A stretch of DNA of 64,000 bases from Thermasporomyces sp040195635 (GTDB taxonomy: Bacteria; Actinomycetota; Actinomycetes; Propionibacteriales; Actinopolymorphaceae), in NCBI RefSeq assembly GCF_040195635.1, contig NZ_JBEFTX010000001.1:1-64000 (forward strand), in the 5' to 3' direction. This document shows, one piece after another, positions 62,713 to 64,000 of the stretch. The notes below the pieces were generated by a model that saw only the letters and a program-made list of their open reading frames with translations, searched no databases and had not been told where the DNA came from. Each line of letters begins with the position of its first letter. Position 1 is the stretch's first letter. Both the position numbers and the translations under genes were made by a program.

Positions 62713-63893
62713 CACCGGATCTTCAGCTGGTCGAGGTACGCCCGGGCGTTGCGGCGGGTCTCGGTCACCGAGTCGCCGCCGAACTTCTCCAGCGCCGCGT
62801 CGGCGAGCACGAGCGCCACCATCGCCTCGGCCACGATCCCGGCGGCGGGGACGGCACAGACGTCCGATCGCTGGTGGTTCGCGCGGGCCTCCTCGCCGGT
62901 CGCGACGTCGACCGTCCGCAGCGCCCGCGGCACGGTCGAGATCGGCTTCATCGCCGCGCGGACGCGCAGGGTCTCTCCGGTGCTCATACCGCCTTCTGTT
63001 CCGCCTGAACGGCCGGAGGTCCGCCTGATCCCGTCCGGCGTGGCGGTGATCTCGTCCTGTGCCGCCGATCCGCGGCTCCGGGCGAGTTCGAACCCGTCGC
63101 CGACCTCGACGCCCTTGATCGCCTGGATGCCCATGAGGGCGGCCGCGAGCCGCGCGTCGAGGCGGCGGTCCCAGTGGACGTGGCTGCCGAGCCCGGGCGG
63201 GAGCCCCCAGGCGACGACCTCGACGACGCCGCCGAGCGTGTCGCCCTCCTTGTGGGCGTTGTCGACCTCGGCCACCATCGCGGCACTGGTCTCGGGGTCG
63301 AGGCAGCGCACCGGGTCGGCGTCGATCCGCTCCCGGTCCGCGGCGGTGGTAGGTACGCTGCCGGGCTTCGCGCGGACGGTGCCCAGCTCGACGACATGGC
63401 TCACGAGGGTGATGTCGTAGGCCTGGTCGAGGAAGGCGGTCGCGACCGAGCCCAACGCGACGCGGGCCGCGGTCTCGCGGGCACTCGCGCGTTCGAGCAC
63501 CGGGCGGGCCTCGTCGAATCCGTACTTCTGCATCCCCACCAGGTCGGCGTGCCCAGGTCGTGGGCGGGTGAGCGGTGCGTTCCGGGCGAGACCCTCGAGG
63601 ATCTCCGGGTCGACCGGATCGGCCGCCATCACCTGCTCCCACTTGGGCCACTCGGTGTTGCCGACGCGGATCGCGACCGGGCTGCCGAGGGTGCTGCCGT
63701 GGCGGAGGCCGCCGACGAACTCCAGGTCGTCGCGTTCGAACGACATCCGCGCGCCGCGACCGTAGCCGAGCCTGCGCCGGGCGAGGGCGTTGGCAACGTC
63801 GTCGGAGGTCACGCGGACGCCAGCGGGCAGTCCTTCGAGGATCGCAACCAGGGCGGGGCCGTGGGACTCGCCCGCGGTGAGCCAGCGAAGCAT
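62712..63893 (-). CDS. aroC: Chorismate synthase
   Basis: Final step to chorismate, needs reduced FMN. 393 aa. L-T-A-G-E-S-H-G-P-A-L at the start, G-R-G-A-R-M, the G-G-x-x-H-G-S-T-L-G-S-P region, S-G-G-T-E-G-G-M-S-T-G, and the late R-S-D-V-C-A-V-P. First gene of the aroC-aroK-aroB run. It lacks a ribosome site and its ATG begins inside an inverted repeat. Confidence 0.96.
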   Translation of the reverse strand: MLRWLTAGESHGPALVAILEGLPAGVRVTSDDVANALARRRLGYGRGARMSFERDDLEFVGGLRHGSTLGSPVAIRVGNTEWPKWEQVMAADPVDPEILEGLARNAPLTRPRPGHADLVGMQKYGFDEARPVLERASARETAARVALGSVATAFLDQAYDITLVSHVVELGTVRAKPGSVPTTAADRERIDADPVRCLDPETSAAMVAEVDNAHKEGDTLGGVVEVVAWGLPPGLGSHVHWDRRLDARLAAALMGIQAIKGVEVGDGFELARSRGSAAQDEITATPDGIRRTSGRSGGTEGGMSTGETLRVRAAMKPISTVPRALRTVDVATGEEARANHQRSDVCAVPAAGIVAEAMVALVLADAALEKFGGDSVTETRRNARAYLDQLKIR

Positions 63894-63908
63894 GACAGAA
63901 GTCTGTCA
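63893..63908. repeat. Inverted repeat at the aroC start codon
   Basis: TGACAGA-AG-TCTGTCA, perfect 7-bp arms, immediately upstream of and touching the aroC start codon. It could be an operator of a leaderless promoter or, in the transcript, occlude the start. Confidence 0.55.
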
Positions 63909-64000
63909 CGGGGGGTGAGCGCGGCCCGCTCGGGTCGGCCCGCCCCGCCGTTCGTGGCCGAGATCCCCGGCGGCTGCGCGCCCGCTATCGGATTCCGTAC
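63909..64000. other. Upstream region of aroC at window edge
   Basis: GC-rich sequence without recognisable gene. It should hold the promoter for aroC-aroK-aroB. Confidence 0.3.

Overview
The window is high-GC DNA with dense, largely co-directional genes, frequent GTG starts, stop/start overlaps and several apparently leaderless promoters. Gene content points to an Actinomycetota chromosome: mihF, bldD, a cobalamin-riboswitch nrdAB pair, an FMN-riboswitch ribE-ribM-ribBA-ribH operon, a helicase-motif-less PriA, and the order aroC-aroK-aroB / aroQ-pepQ-efp-nusB-bldD / pyrR-pyrB-pyrC-carA-carB-pyrF / mihF-gmk-rpoZ-coaBC-metK-priA. A sugar-scavenging soil lineage related to Kribbella, Actinopolymorpha or Jiangella would fit, but the genus cannot be fixed from sequence alone. 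I see no tRNA, rRNA, IS element, prophage or CRISPR array.

Region 1 (1-9.7 kb): the edge of a carbohydrate ABC-import locus on the minus strand (permease, lipoprotein binding protein, GntR/FCD regulator, secreted GxGYxYP protein). Next, on the plus strand, are a cobalamin riboswitch and nrdA-nrdB. NrdB has Phe at the radical-Tyr position and Glu as the first metal ligand, the pattern of subclass Ic (Mn/Fe) ribonucleotide reductase.

Region 2 (9.7-27.7 kb): accessory and housekeeping genes. These are an alcohol dehydrogenase, a FhuF-like 2Fe-2S protein, an APH-fold kinase, an ArsR regulator coupled to a SpoU RNA methyltransferase, a YbaK-type deacylase, an M48 protease, an SPFH/NfeD/TauE cluster, an ABC ATPase, a GH4 plus DUF4038 glycosidase pair, a tandem DUF427 protein, an SDR, DUF1772, serB and sixA.

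Region 3 (27.8-41.1 kb): a broken PPOX gene; the riboflavin operon under an FMN riboswitch; then NIPSNAP, rpe, rsmB, fmt and def in a tight run; an exonuclease, a NUDIX hydrolase and a HAD phosphatase; then priA and metK.

Region 4 (41.1-64 kb): a PCD-like/VOC fusion, a radical SAM (SplB-like) gene behind a near-perfect LexA box, coaBC-rpoZ-gmk-mihF, a lipoprotein, cysQ, the pyrimidine operon with a PyrR-binding hairpin at the ribosome site of pyrR, bldD with a BldD-like operator on its own promoter, nusB, efp, pepQ, aroQ, two small conserved genes, and aroB-aroK-aroC. Together region 4 supplies UMP synthesis, the shikimate trunk, CoA and SAM synthesis and core transcription/translation factors.

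Most genes are ordinary core genes. The strongest second-look items are the subclass Ic NrdB under B12 control, the SOS box on the radical SAM gene, the BldD autoregulatory site, the structured metK leader, the PPOX reading frame that runs antisense through ribH, and several repeat/hairpin elements.
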